NCBI GenBank assembly: GCA_019635485.1
Contig: JAHBZL010000041.1
Span: 1-43,613 of the forward strand
DNA from: Piscinibacter sp.
GTDB lineage: Bacteria > Pseudomonadota > Gammaproteobacteria > Burkholderiales > Burkholderiaceae_C
DNA length: 43,613 bases
Direction of reading: 5' to 3'
A program made the position numbers and the translations under genes. Each line of letters starts with the position of its first letter. Position 1 is the stretch's first letter. The notes beneath the pieces are model-generated. The model was not told the origin of the DNA and made no database searches. It was given only the letters and a program-made list of their open reading frames with translations. Shown piece after piece: positions 1 through 8,188 of the stretch.

Positions 1-110
1 GCGTCCGCGCGGGCCGCGAGCTGGGCCGCGGCCAGGCCGGCCTCCCCGCGCAGCGCCTGCGACGCCAGCAGCAGGTCCTGCTTGCGCCGGGCGCGTTGCG
101 CCGGCGACAT
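1..110 (-). CDS. YqjK-like protein, N-terminal part (cut by window edge)
   Basis: Only the first 36 codons are in the window. The start codon lies at the right end and the reading frame runs off the left edge. The peptide begins MSPAQRARRKQDLLLASQAL and continues as an Ala-rich helix, which matches the short YqjK family (basic N-terminus with RRKxxLL, then a helix). It lies 23 bp downstream of a YqjE-type gene, which follows a YqjD-type gene; this is the usual yqjD-yqjE-yqjK order, so context supports the call. The function of YqjK is not established; the neighbours are inner-membrane proteins linked to stationary phase and envelope stress. This short fragment would not identify the family without the neighbours. 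Confidence 0.6.
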   Translation of the reverse strand, partial: MSPAQRARRKQDLLLASQALRGEAGLAAAQLAARAD

Positions 111-133
111 CCCTGTCGCGCGCGGCGCCGGCT

Positions 134-514
134 TCACGGGGTGTCGCGGGAGCGCAACCCCGCCTCGTCCGCGCGCAGCTCCTCCAGGCTGGCGCCGAAG
201 GGCGCGCCCTCCTGCGACACGAGGCGCCGCAGGCGCAGCAGTCCGACGCCGAAACCGGCCAGGAACAGCGCGGCGAAGGACGCCAGCGCGGCGACGCGGT
301 GGTCGTCCCAGAACGCCACGGTGAGGCACAGCGCCACGAACACCAGCCCGAACCCGGCCAGCAGGGCGGTCAGCACGGCCCAGAACAGCAGCGCCGCCAG
401 GCGCTCCTTCTCTTCCTGCAGTTCGAGGGCGAACAGTTCGATCCGGATGCGCCCGAGCGCCAGCAACGACGCGCCCAGCCGGCGCAGCGAATCGCTCACC
501 GGGGCGGCGGCCAT
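134..514 (-). CDS. YqjE-like phage-holin-family membrane protein (DUF1469)
   Basis: A 126-residue inner-membrane protein. An N-terminal amphipathic helix (DSLRRLGASLLALGRIRIELFALELQEE style) is followed by two strong hydrophobic segments at about residues 42-65 and 75-95 and a charged C-terminal tail. That is the layout of the YqjE/DUF1469 (Phage_holin_3_6) family, and the length is typical. It sits 10 bp downstream of a DUF883 gene and just upstream of a YqjK-like gene, so the three are probably one transcript. E. coli YqjD, the partner type, binds ribosomes at the inner membrane in stationary phase; what YqjE does is not known. It is holin-like by family name only; nothing nearby is phage-related. 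Confidence 0.85.
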   Translation of the reverse strand: MAAAPVSDSLRRLGASLLALGRIRIELFALELQEEKERLAALLFWAVLTALLAGFGLVFVALCLTVAFWDDHRVAALASFAALFLAGFGVGLLRLRRLVSQEGAPFGASLEELRADEAGLRSRDTP

Positions 515-524
515 GGCCGGCCGC

Positions 525-833
525 TCAGCGCCGGCCGATCAGCACACCCAGCGCCAGGCCCACCGCCGCGGCCGCGCCGATGGCCTGCCACGGATGGTTG
601 TGCACGTACTCGTCCGTCGCCTTGGCGGCATGCTTGCCGCGGGCCAGCGCCTCGGCCTGGGCCTGGCCGATCTGGTCGCGCGCGGAGTCCAGACGTTCGC
701 GGATGCGGCCGCGCAGGGCCTTGACCTCGCCTTCGGCCTGGTTCGTCGTCGCGTTCATCAGCGCGTCGATGTCGTCCATCACCTGGTGAAAGTCGGCGGA
801 CAGCTTCTCGCGGGCGGTCGTGGCGTCGTTCAT
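525..833 (-). CDS. DUF883 family membrane-anchored protein (YqjD/ElaB-like)
   Basis: A 102-residue protein. Its first ~75 residues form a charged, probably coiled-coil helix (LSADFHQVMDDIDALMN, then repeated acidic and basic turns). It ends with HPWQAIGAAAAVGLALGVLIGRR-type residues: a single glycine-zipper membrane segment and a terminal GRR, the hallmark of YqjD/ElaB/YgaM proteins. The family is a C-tail-anchored inner-membrane group; E. coli members associate with ribosomes in stationary phase under RpoS. The ATG chosen gives the normal family length; longer frames upstream cross the intergenic region and lack family similarity. It is the first gene of the yqjD-E-K-like cluster. Confidence 0.88.
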   Translation of the reverse strand: MNDATTAREKLSADFHQVMDDIDALMNATTNQAEGEVKALRGRIRERLDSARDQIGQAQAEALARGKHAAKATDEYVHNHPWQAIGAAAAVGLALGVLIGRR

Positions 834-913
834 GGCTTCTCCTCGGGTGGTCGAATGGGGCCGGAAACAAGGGTGGAGCCCGATGCCGGCGTCGAAGTTC
901 CCCCGGAATCGGC

Positions 914-1558
914 TCAGCGGGCCGGTACCACCTGCGGCGCGCCGGGCATCACCGGCAGCGTGCCCGCCGCGAGCTTCTGCGCGTACTCCTGCTGGAGCTG
1001 CGCATCCGTCTTGTAATGCGGTACGCGGAACACCAGCCGCCTGATCCGCGTCCACAGCGCCGAAGACCCCGCCACCTCCTCGTTCCAGTAGCGGTGCGCC
1101 AGCTCGAGGTTGCGCTCGGTGTCCATCTCGAAGTGATCGCGCGACGACTGGCCGCCGAACACGTAGAGCTTGCCGCGGTAGATGCGCCAGGTGTCCGGCC
1201 CGCCGCCGGCGCCCCAGGGCACGGCGTAGTTGATGCCGTTGGCGCAGAAGCCGCCGAACTGCGGCATGTAGCGATCGGGGTCGCGCAGGAATTCGGCCCG
1301 GTTCGCCTCGCTGGCGAAGCGCCAGGTCACGCCCAGGTGCTCGGCCTTGATCGCCGGGTCCCCCGGCACGGCGCGGTTCTCGGTGAAGTAGGCCACCGCG
1401 TCGTGGCCGAGCAGCATCAGCTTCGTGTCGGCGCCGTCGGAGACGGTGCGGAACGGCCCGCGGTTGGGCGACTCCTGGCCCTGCGCCCCCGCGGCGCAGG
1501 GCAGGGCCAGGGCGATCAGCAGCGCGGCGAGGCGCTGGAGCAGCACGGCGATGGACAT
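914..1558 (-). CDS. Secreted YHS-domain protein
   Basis: A 214-residue protein with a Sec-type signal peptide (MSIAVLLQRLAALLIALALPCAAGAQG, cleavage near residue 24). The mature part contains a YHS-like segment: LLGHDAVAYF, then VTWRFASEANRAEFLRDPDRY, then QFGGFCANGINY. This is the pattern of YHS proteins, which sit next to or inside metal-handling proteins and are thought to bind metal through Cys/His. A second part (IYRGKLYVFGG, SRDHFEMD) repeats the theme. Substrate and partners are unknown. The ATG was chosen because it gives a clean signal peptide; the purine-rich GAAGGGG lies upstream. It is divergent from the small ORF at 1746, with 187 bp between them for promoters. Confidence 0.8.
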   Translation of the reverse strand: MSIAVLLQRLAALLIALALPCAAGAQGQESPNRGPFRTVSDGADTKLMLLGHDAVAYFTENRAVPGDPAIKAEHLGVTWRFASEANRAEFLRDPDRYMPQFGGFCANGINYAVPWGAGGGPDTWRIYRGKLYVFGGQSSRDHFEMDTERNLELAHRYWNEEVAGSSALWTRIRRLVFRVPHYKTDAQLQQEYAQKLAAGTLPVMPGAPQVVPAR

Positions 1559-1745
1559 CGGGGACCCCTTCGTCTCGGCGCGGCGACATGCCGTTCGTGC
1601 GATTGTGCCGCGCGACCCCCCCCTGTTCGCGTGGGTACCAAGCGGGGTATCGACGCGGCGTGAATCCTGTCCCACACGGCGCGCGGCGCGAGGCGTGCAA
1701 TGACACCCGTGCCCACGTCGGGCCGAACAACAGAAAGGCGTCGTC

Positions 1746-1991
1746 ATGTCTCACCAGGAATCGCAATTCGCCGCTGACCCCGCGCTCCCGCGCCTGGGCA
1801 TCGCCGTCGGCTTCGCCGCGCTGGCCAGCCTCGCGCTCGCGCTGAACGTCTCCGCGGCCGTGCCGCAGCCGGCCGCGCACGACACGGGCGCGACGGCCTT
1901 CGCGTACCAGTGGACCGGCGCGGTCGACTGGGAGCGCGTCGCCCCGTCGCACATCACGCCGGCCGAGACCGTCGGCGCGTACGAGCGCTGA
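1746..1991 (+). CDS. Small hypothetical membrane or secreted protein
   Basis: An 81-residue ORF with one hydrophobic stretch at about residues 18-38 (GIAVGFAALASLALALNVSAAV), which could be a signal anchor or an uncleaved signal peptide, and a polar tail. A plausible ribosome site (AGAAAGG) lies 7 bp before the ATG. I recognise no family. It is divergent from the YHS gene and ends 27 bp before the convergent permease gene. In DNA this GC-rich such ORFs arise by chance and an antisense ORF overlaps it, so it is kept only because of the ribosome site and the coherent hydrophobic segment. Confidence 0.5.
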   Translation: MSHQESQFAADPALPRLGIAVGFAALASLALALNVSAAVPQPAAHDTGATAFAYQWTGAVDWERVAPSHITPAETVGAYER

Positions 1992-2018
1992 ACCGGCGCC
2001 GCGCCGGCGCCGCCCGGC

Positions 2019-3221
<1,203 letters not shown>

Positions 3222-3255
3222 ATCAGTGGCGCCCGGCCGTCCGAAGCCGCTGAGC

Positions 3256-3295
3256 GCCCCCTTGGGGGGCCGCGAGCGAAAGCGAGCTCGGGGGT
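3256..3295. repeat. C/G-rich intergenic repeat, copy A
   Basis: The spacer between the ATPase and permease genes holds CCCCCTTGGGGGG (a near-perfect hairpin), then GCGAGCGAAAGCGAGC (a second small hairpin), then CGGGGGT. The same three-part pattern (CCCCCTTG, G-run, GCG-rich middle, CGGGGGT) recurs at 10464-10499. It resembles short intergenic repeats I associate with Burkholderiales genomes. Inside an operon it may act as an mRNA hairpin that lowers permease expression relative to the ATPase. Confidence 0.55.
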
Positions 3296-3299
3296 CTCA

Positions 3300-4085
3300 T
3301 CACGCGGCTCCCAGGGATTCGGCGACAGGCGCCGTTGCCGCGAGCCCGGCCGGTTGCGGATTGCGGCGGTCGCTCTCGACGCGCCCGTCGACGAAGCGCA
3401 CGACGCGGCGCGCGAACGCCGCCATGTCCGGCTCGTGGGTGACCATCAGCACCGTGATGCCCTGCTCGACGTTCAGCCGCCACAGCAGCTGCATGATCTC
3501 GACGCTGCGCTGGCTGTCCAGGTTGCCGGTCGGCTCGTCGGCGAGCAGCACCTCGGGCCGCGTGACGATCGCGCGCGCGATCGCGACACGCTGCTGCTGC
3601 CCGCCGGACAGCTCGGCCGGCGTGTGGTGCTCCCAGCCCGCCAGGCCGACCGAGGCCAGCGCGGCACGGGCCTGGTCATGCCGCGCCGCGGCCGATTCGC
3701 CGCGGTACAGGAGCGGCAGTTCGACGTTCTCCTGCGCCGAGGTGCGGGCCAGCAGGTTGAAGCCCTGGAACACGAAGCCGAGGTAGCGGCGGCGCAGTCG
3801 CGCCCGCTGGTCGCGGCTGAGCTTCTGCACCGCAATGCCGCGGAACAGGTAGTCGCCGGTGGTCGGCACGTCCAGGCAGCCGAGCGTGTTCATCGCGGTG
3901 GACTTGCCCGAGCCGCTCGGCCCCATGATGGCGACGAAGTCACCCTGCTCGATGTCCAGGTCGACCCCCTTGAGGGCCTGGAACGCAGCCTGGCCCTGCC
4001 CATAGGTCTTGGTGATGCCGCGCAGGCGGATCAGCGGGGCCCGACCGGCCGTGCTCGTGGCCGCGTCGCTCACTTCGTCGCTCAC
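3300..4085 (-). CDS. ABC transporter ATP-binding protein (MacB/LolD type)
   Basis: A 261-residue ATPase. Walker A is GPSGSGKST (residues 55-63), the Q-loop is VFQGFNLL, the signature LSGGQQQR (159-166), Walker B VLLADEP (179-185) and the switch His is in MVTHEPD (H217). It energises the separate FtsX-type permease downstream. The start is GTG, overlapping the adaptor stop as GTGA, with GGAG 7 bp before it. A second in-frame GTG four codons later (VSDEVSD) is possible. The C-terminal ~20 residues are low-complexity and probably disordered. Translation is likely coupled to that of the adaptor. Confidence 0.94.
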   Translation of the reverse strand: MSDEVSDAATSTAGRAPLIRLRGITKTYGQGQAAFQALKGVDLDIEQGDFVAIMGPSGSGKSTAMNTLGCLDVPTTGDYLFRGIAVQKLSRDQRARLRRRYLGFVFQGFNLLARTSAQENVELPLLYRGESAAARHDQARAALASVGLAGWEHHTPAELSGGQQQRVAIARAIVTRPEVLLADEPTGNLDSQRSVEIMQLLWRLNVEQGITVLMVTHEPDMAAFARRVVRFVDGRVESDRRNPQPAGLAATAPVAESLGAA

Positions 4086-5407
4086 TTCGCCGCTCCGTTG
4101 GCGCGCTGGTCGACGATCACCGCGTCGCCCTCGGCCAGGCCGGCGCCGGAGACCTCGGTGCGCCGGCCGTCGCTGGCGCCGACGCTGACGCGCACCGGCA
4201 CCGCCTGGCCGTCGCGCAGCACCCAGATTTGCCGGCTGCCGCCGCTGCCGTTGCCGGCGACCGTGGCGCCGCGCCGGGCGACCGTGTTCGGCGGGCGCGG
4301 CATCAGGCGCGCGACGATGCTCGTGCTGCCGCCCGACGGTGCGGAAGCCCCGGCCGCCTGGGCAGGCGTGAAGCGCAGCGCCGTGTTGGGCACCAGCAGC
4401 GAGGGCTGGCGGTCGCTGGTCTGGATCGTCGCCGTGGCGGTCATGCCGGGGCGCAGCGTGAGGTCCTGGTTGTCCACCGACAGCAGCGTGGTGTAGGTCA
4501 CCACGTTGTCGGTCTTGGTCGAACCGAAGGCCACGCGGGTCACCGCGGCCGGGTAGCGCCGGTTCAGGTAGGCGCCGACCGTGAAGCTCGCCTTCTGGCC
4601 GTTGGCGACCAGCCCGACGTCGGTCTCGTCGACGTTCACCTCCAGCTGCAGCTTGGTCAGGTCCTCCGCGATGGTGAACAGCGTGACCGCCTGCAGCGAT
4701 GCCGCGACCGCATTGCCCGGGTCGACCGCGCGCGTCAGCACCACGCCGTCGATCGGCGAGCGGATCGAGGCCTTCGCGAGGTTGGTCTCGTCGGTGGAGA
4801 GCTGCGCCTGCGCGTTGGCGACGCTGGCGCGCGCGCTGGACTCGTCGGCGCGCGCCCGCTCGAGTGCGGCACGGGCGGTGTCGAGCTCGCTCTGCGCCGG
4901 CACCTTGCCGCCGGACAGGCGCGACACCTCCTCCAGGCGCGCCAGGTTGCCCTGCGCCTCCTTCAGCGTCGCGACGGCCTGCGCGACGCCGGCCTGGGCC
5001 GACGCCAGCGCGGCGCGCGACTTGGCGATCTGGTCGCGCAGCTTCGCCGTGTCGAGCTCGACCAGCACCTGGCCCTTCTTCACCCGGTCGTTGACGTCGA
5101 CCAGCACGCGCGCGACGGTGCCGGAGAGTTCGCTGCCGATGTTCACCGAGCGCGTGGGCTGCAGCGTGCCGTCGGCGCTGACCGTGACGTTGAGCGTGCC
5201 GCGCTGCACGGCCTCGGTGACGAAGCTGGGCGCCGCCGCGGCGCGCCGGCCGGACTGCCACCAGGCCGCGCCCGCGACCAGCGCGGCCAGCGCGACGAGG
5301 CCCAGCCAGGACAAGGGCCGCTTCCAGAACGGGCGCGCGGCCGGTTCGTCGAGCAGCGCGGCGACGCCGTCGACGGTCTCGCGCGAAGGGGACGTGGTAG
5401 GGCTCAT
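4082..5407 (-). CDS. MacA-like periplasmic adaptor (membrane fusion protein)
   Basis: A 441-residue HlyD/RND-type adaptor. It has a cytoplasmic N-tail, one TM helix (about 31-52, LGLVALAALVAGAAWW), a biotinyl-lipoyl half (GTLQPTRSVNIGSELSGTVA with DVNDRVKKGQVLVELD), a long alpha-helical hairpin of Ala/Gln/Glu heptads (about 110-195), the second lipoyl half (IRSPIDGVVLTRAVDPGNAV), a beta-barrel, and a membrane-proximal domain ending at NGAAK. MacA proteins link a MacB permease to a TolC-type channel and stimulate its ATPase. The gene begins 15 bp after the outer membrane factor gene and overlaps the ATPase start. A Gly/Ser-rich insertion around residues 350-390 is unusual. Confidence 0.93.
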   Translation of the reverse strand: MSPTTSPSRETVDGVAALLDEPAARPFWKRPLSWLGLVALAALVAGAAWWQSGRRAAAAPSFVTEAVQRGTLNVTVSADGTLQPTRSVNIGSELSGTVARVLVDVNDRVKKGQVLVELDTAKLRDQIAKSRAALASAQAGVAQAVATLKEAQGNLARLEEVSRLSGGKVPAQSELDTARAALERARADESSARASVANAQAQLSTDETNLAKASIRSPIDGVVLTRAVDPGNAVAASLQAVTLFTIAEDLTKLQLEVNVDETDVGLVANGQKASFTVGAYLNRRYPAAVTRVAFGSTKTDNVVTYTTLLSVDNQDLTLRPGMTATATIQTSDRQPSLLVPNTALRFTPAQAAGASAPSGGSTSIVARLMPRPPNTVARRGATVAGNGSGGSRQIWVLRDGQAVPVRVSVGASDGRRTEVSGAGLAEGDAVIVDQRANGAAK

Positions 5408-5422
5408 TCTCGAATTGCCTTG

Positions 5423-6850
5423 TCAGGAGGCCGGGGCGGGGTCGTTGGCGGCGCGGATCGGCGTGTCGGGCTGCCAGCCGCCGCCCAATGCCTTGTACAG
5501 GCGCACATGGTCGGCGGCGACGTCCGCCTCGGCGGCGGCCACGTTGTCCTGTGCGCTGAGCTGCGAGCGCTGGGTCTCGAGCACGGTCTGGAAGTCGACC
5601 AGGCCGCTCGAATAGCGCTGGCGGGCCAGCAGCGCGGCGTTGTCGGCGGCTTCGGCGGCCACGCGCAGCGTGGCCAGGCGCTCGCGGTCGCCGCGCAGTG
5701 CGACCAGCGCATCCTCGACATCCTTCAGCGCGGACAGCACCGTGGCCCGCAGCCGCGTGCGCGACTGCTCGTACGCGGCCTGCTGGGCCTGCACCTGGGC
5801 GCGGCCGGCACCGCCGTCGAACAGCGGGGCCGAGACGCTGGCCAGCAGCGCGCTGGCCACCGAGCCGGGGCCGCTCAGGCCGGACAGCGTCAAGGCGCTC
5901 AGGCCCAGCGAGCCGGACAGGTTGAAGCTCGGATAGCGCGCCGCGTCCGCCTGCACGATGCGCTGCGCCGCCGCATCGGCGGCCAGCGCGGCGCTGCGCA
6001 CGTCGGCGCGCTGGCGCAGCGTGTCGGCCGGAAACGCGAGCGCGAGATCCGCGGGTGCCTGCGGCAGCGTACCGCCGCCGAGGCTCAGCGCGTCGACCGT
6101 GCGGCCGGTGAGCAGCGCGAGCTGGTGGCGCGACTGCTGCGCCGCGGTGGCCAGCGAGACGGTCTGCGCCCGGGTCTGCTCGACCGCGGCACGTGCCTGC
6201 TCCGCCTCCAGCGACGTCGCGAGTCCCGCCTGCACGCGCCACTGCGTGATCTGCTGCGTCTCCTGCTGGCTCTCGAGGTTGGCCTGCGCGATCGCCAGGC
6301 GCGCCCCGTTGCTGCGCAGCGTGATGTAGGCGAGCGCCACTTCGGCCGCCACCGACACCTGCACGTCGCCGAGCGTCGCGGCGCTGGCCTGGGCGTCCAG
6401 CCCGGAGGCCGCCGCGGCGGCGCGGTTGCCGCCGAACACGTCGGGTTCCCAGCTGGCGTCGAAGCCGGCACGGAAGCTGTTCGAGGCTAATTGCGAGGCC
6501 GCGCGGTTGCGCCCGGCCGAACCGGAGACGCTCAGCGCCGGCCCGTTGCGGGCGGTCTGCACGTCGGCCAGCGCACGCGCCTGGCGCAAGGCGGCCCGGG
6601 CCGATTCGATGTCGGTGTTGGCGGCCAGCGCGTCGCCGACCAGGCCGGTGAGTGTCGGGTCATCGAAGCGCCGCCACCAGTCGGCCAGCGAGGCCGCGTT
6701 GCGCGTTCCGCCGCCGGCCGACCAGGCCGCCGGCACGGCCACGCCGGCCTGCGGCGCGGTGACCGGTGCGCCCAGCGTGGCGCAGCCGGCCAGCGCCAGC
6801 GCGGCCAGCAGCGCCACGGGGCCTGATCGGGGGCGAAAGGATTGCGGCAT
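5423..6850 (-). CDS. NodT-family outer membrane efflux lipoprotein
   Basis: A 475-residue TolC-like outer membrane factor. The signal peptide ends in lipobox LAGC, with lipidated Cys23. Two OEP repeats follow: NTDIESARAALRQARALADVQTARNGPALSVSGSAG and the matching SAALAADAAAQRIVQADAARYPSFNLSGSLG, each leading to a long helical region, as in CusC/OprM/NodT. It forms the outer membrane channel of the tripartite pump. The ATG chosen puts a normal n-region before the lipobox; an upstream ATG at 6883 would add 11 residues without a better signal. It is the first gene of the operon, and a palindrome abuts the start codon. Confidence 0.92.
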   Translation of the reverse strand: MPQSFRPRSGPVALLAALALAGCATLGAPVTAPQAGVAVPAAWSAGGGTRNAASLADWWRRFDDPTLTGLVGDALAANTDIESARAALRQARALADVQTARNGPALSVSGSAGRNRAASQLASNSFRAGFDASWEPDVFGGNRAAAAASGLDAQASAATLGDVQVSVAAEVALAYITLRSNGARLAIAQANLESQQETQQITQWRVQAGLATSLEAEQARAAVEQTRAQTVSLATAAQQSRHQLALLTGRTVDALSLGGGTLPQAPADLALAFPADTLRQRADVRSAALAADAAAQRIVQADAARYPSFNLSGSLGLSALTLSGLSGPGSVASALLASVSAPLFDGGAGRAQVQAQQAAYEQSRTRLRATVLSALKDVEDALVALRGDRERLATLRVAAEAADNAALLARQRYSSGLVDFQTVLETQRSQLSAQDNVAAAEADVAADHVRLYKALGGGWQPDTPIRAANDPAPAS

Positions 6851-6867
6851 GGAGCGAGTCTCGCTCC
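6851..6867 (-). promoter_or_regulatory. Perfect palindrome abutting the outer membrane factor start codon
   Basis: GGAGCGAGTCTCGCTCC has 7-bp arms and a 3-nt loop, and ends immediately before the ATG at 6850. In the transcript the GGAG that could serve as ribosome site lies inside the stem, so it could act as a translational hairpin or as a repressor operator. No regulator gene is adjacent. Confidence 0.4.
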
Positions 6868-6920
6868 ACGCCGTTGCCCCCATGCTTGCCGGGCGTCAAG
6901 CTATGTAAAGGCGTGACATG

Positions 6921-6976
6921 CCGTCGCCAACCCGTCACCGGACCGTCACGGCCGGGTCGCGTGACCGGTCGATGAT
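6921..6976 (+). promoter_or_regulatory. Putative Pho-box promoter of lplT
   Basis: Four 7-bp units start at 6921, 6932, 6943 and 6954, exactly 11 bp apart: CCGTCGC, CCGTCAC, CCGTCAC and GGGTCGC, with GTC always in the same phase. This is the geometry of PhoB sites (CTGTCAT-type half-sites, 7 bp plus 4 bp). After the last unit come 10 bp, a -10-like GATGAT (6971-6976), 9 bp and the lplT ATG. No separate -35 is evident, as expected for PhoB-activated promoters. The same spacing recurs at 14781-14823. PhoB binding is inferred. Confidence 0.5.
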
Positions 6977-6985
6977 CGCCGGCTC

Positions 6986-8188
6986 ATGCCGCCGGGCTTC
7001 CATGTCCTCATCGCCGCCCAGTTCTGCTCCGCGCTCGCCGACAACGCGCTGCTGATCGTCACCATCGCGCTGCTGCAGCAGCAGGGGCTGCCCGGCTGGT
7101 GGGCGCCGCTGCTGAAGTTCGCCTTCACGCTGTCCTACGTGTTCCTGGCGCCGGTGGTCGGGCCGCTGGCCGACGCGTTCCCGAAGGGCCGCCTGATGGC
7201 ATGGATGAACGGCGTCAAGGTGGCGGGCGTGGTGGCGCTGCTGGCGGGGGTGCCGCCGGTGCTGGCGTTCGTGGTGGTCGGCTTCGGCGCGGCCGCGTAC
7301 GCGCCGGCCAAGTACGGCCTCGTCACCGAGATCGTGCCGGCAGCGAAGCTCGTGGAGGCGAACGGCTGGATCGAGGTGTCGGTGGTGCTCGCGGCGCTGC
7401 TGGGCACGGTGCTGGGGGGGCTGCTCGTGCGCGACGCCGGCGCGCTGGACGGCTCGCTGGGCGTGCTGCTGATCGTCTACGTGCTGGCCGGGCTGCTGAA
7501 CGGCGTCGTGCCGGTCAGCAGTGCCCGCTACGCGCGCCGTCCCATCCATCCGGTCGCGCTGCTGCGCGACTTCGCGGCGGCGCAGCGCACGCTGTGGGCG
7601 GACCGCGACGGCGCGCTCTCGATGGCCGCGACGACGCTGTTCTGGGGCGTCGGCGCCACGCTGCAGTTCGCCGTGCTGCGCTGGGCGATCGACGTGATGG
7701 GCCTGACGCTCGAGCGCGCCGCCTACCTGCAGGCGGCGGTCGCGGTCGGCGTGGTGGCGGGCGCGGTGGTGGCCGGGCGCTGCGTGCCGCTGGCGCGCGC
7801 GCGGCGTGTGCTGCCCGCCGGCATCGTGCTCGGCGCGCTGGTCGCGCTCGGTGCGCTGTGCCCGACGCTGTGGCTCGCGCTGCCGCTGTTCGTGCTGGTC
7901 GGCGCCGTCGGCGGACTGCTGGTGGTGCCGCTGAACGCGCTGCTGCAGCACCGCGGGCACGTGCTGCTGTCGGCCGGGCGTTCGATCGCGGTGCAGGGCT
8001 TCAACGAGAACCTCAGCATCCTCGTGATGCTGGCCGGCTACGCGGCGCTGCTCGCGGTGCCGGTGGCGATCGTGCCGCTGATGATCGGCTTCGGCCTCGC
8101 GATCGGCGTGGCGATCACGCTGCTGATCGTGCGCGAGCGGCGCCGGTCGCCGCCGACGGCGCTGCCGCGCTCGCCAGCGTCGCCGTGA
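6986..8188 (+). CDS. lplT: Lysophospholipid transporter LplT (MFS)
   Basis: A 400-residue major-facilitator protein with about 11-12 hydrophobic helices. It tracks E. coli LplT closely: AQFCSALADNALLIVTIALL near the N-terminus, then GFGAAAYAPAKYGLVTEIVP, LFWGVGATLQF, GAVGGLLVVPLNALLQHRGH and AIAVQ-like SIAVQGFNENLSIL. LplT flips lysophosphatidylethanolamine and related lysolipids inward across the inner membrane for reacylation. In E. coli it is followed by the acyltransferase Aas; no aas is adjacent here. The ribosome site is weak and the -10-like hexamer is only 9 bp away, so the message may have almost no leader. Its last 74 bp overlap the convergent glycosyltransferase gene. Confidence 0.9.
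   Translation: MPPGFHVLIAAQFCSALADNALLIVTIALLQQQGLPGWWAPLLKFAFTLSYVFLAPVVGPLADAFPKGRLMAWMNGVKVAGVVALLAGVPPVLAFVVVGFGAAAYAPAKYGLVTEIVPAAKLVEANGWIEVSVVLAALLGTVLGGLLVRDAGALDGSLGVLLIVYVLAGLLNGVVPVSSARYARRPIHPVALLRDFAAAQRTLWADRDGALSMAATTLFWGVGATLQFAVLRWAIDVMGLTLERAAYLQAAVAVGVVAGAVVAGRCVPLARARRVLPAGIVLGALVALGALCPTLWLALPLFVLVGAVGGLLVVPLNALLQHRGHVLLSAGRSIAVQGFNENLSILVMLAGYAALLAVPVAIVPLMIGFGLAIGVAITLLIVRERRRSPPTALPRSPASP

Noticed and set aside
134-514. Phage holin or prophage remnant
   Set aside because: The holin-family label belongs to YqjE-type chromosomal proteins; there are no phage genes around.
3300-6242. 980-codon minus-strand open frame spanning adaptor and outer membrane factor genes
   Set aside because: Only its last 261 codons are real (the ABC ATPase). 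The rest is an Arg/Ala/Gly-rich out-of-frame shadow caused by high GC.
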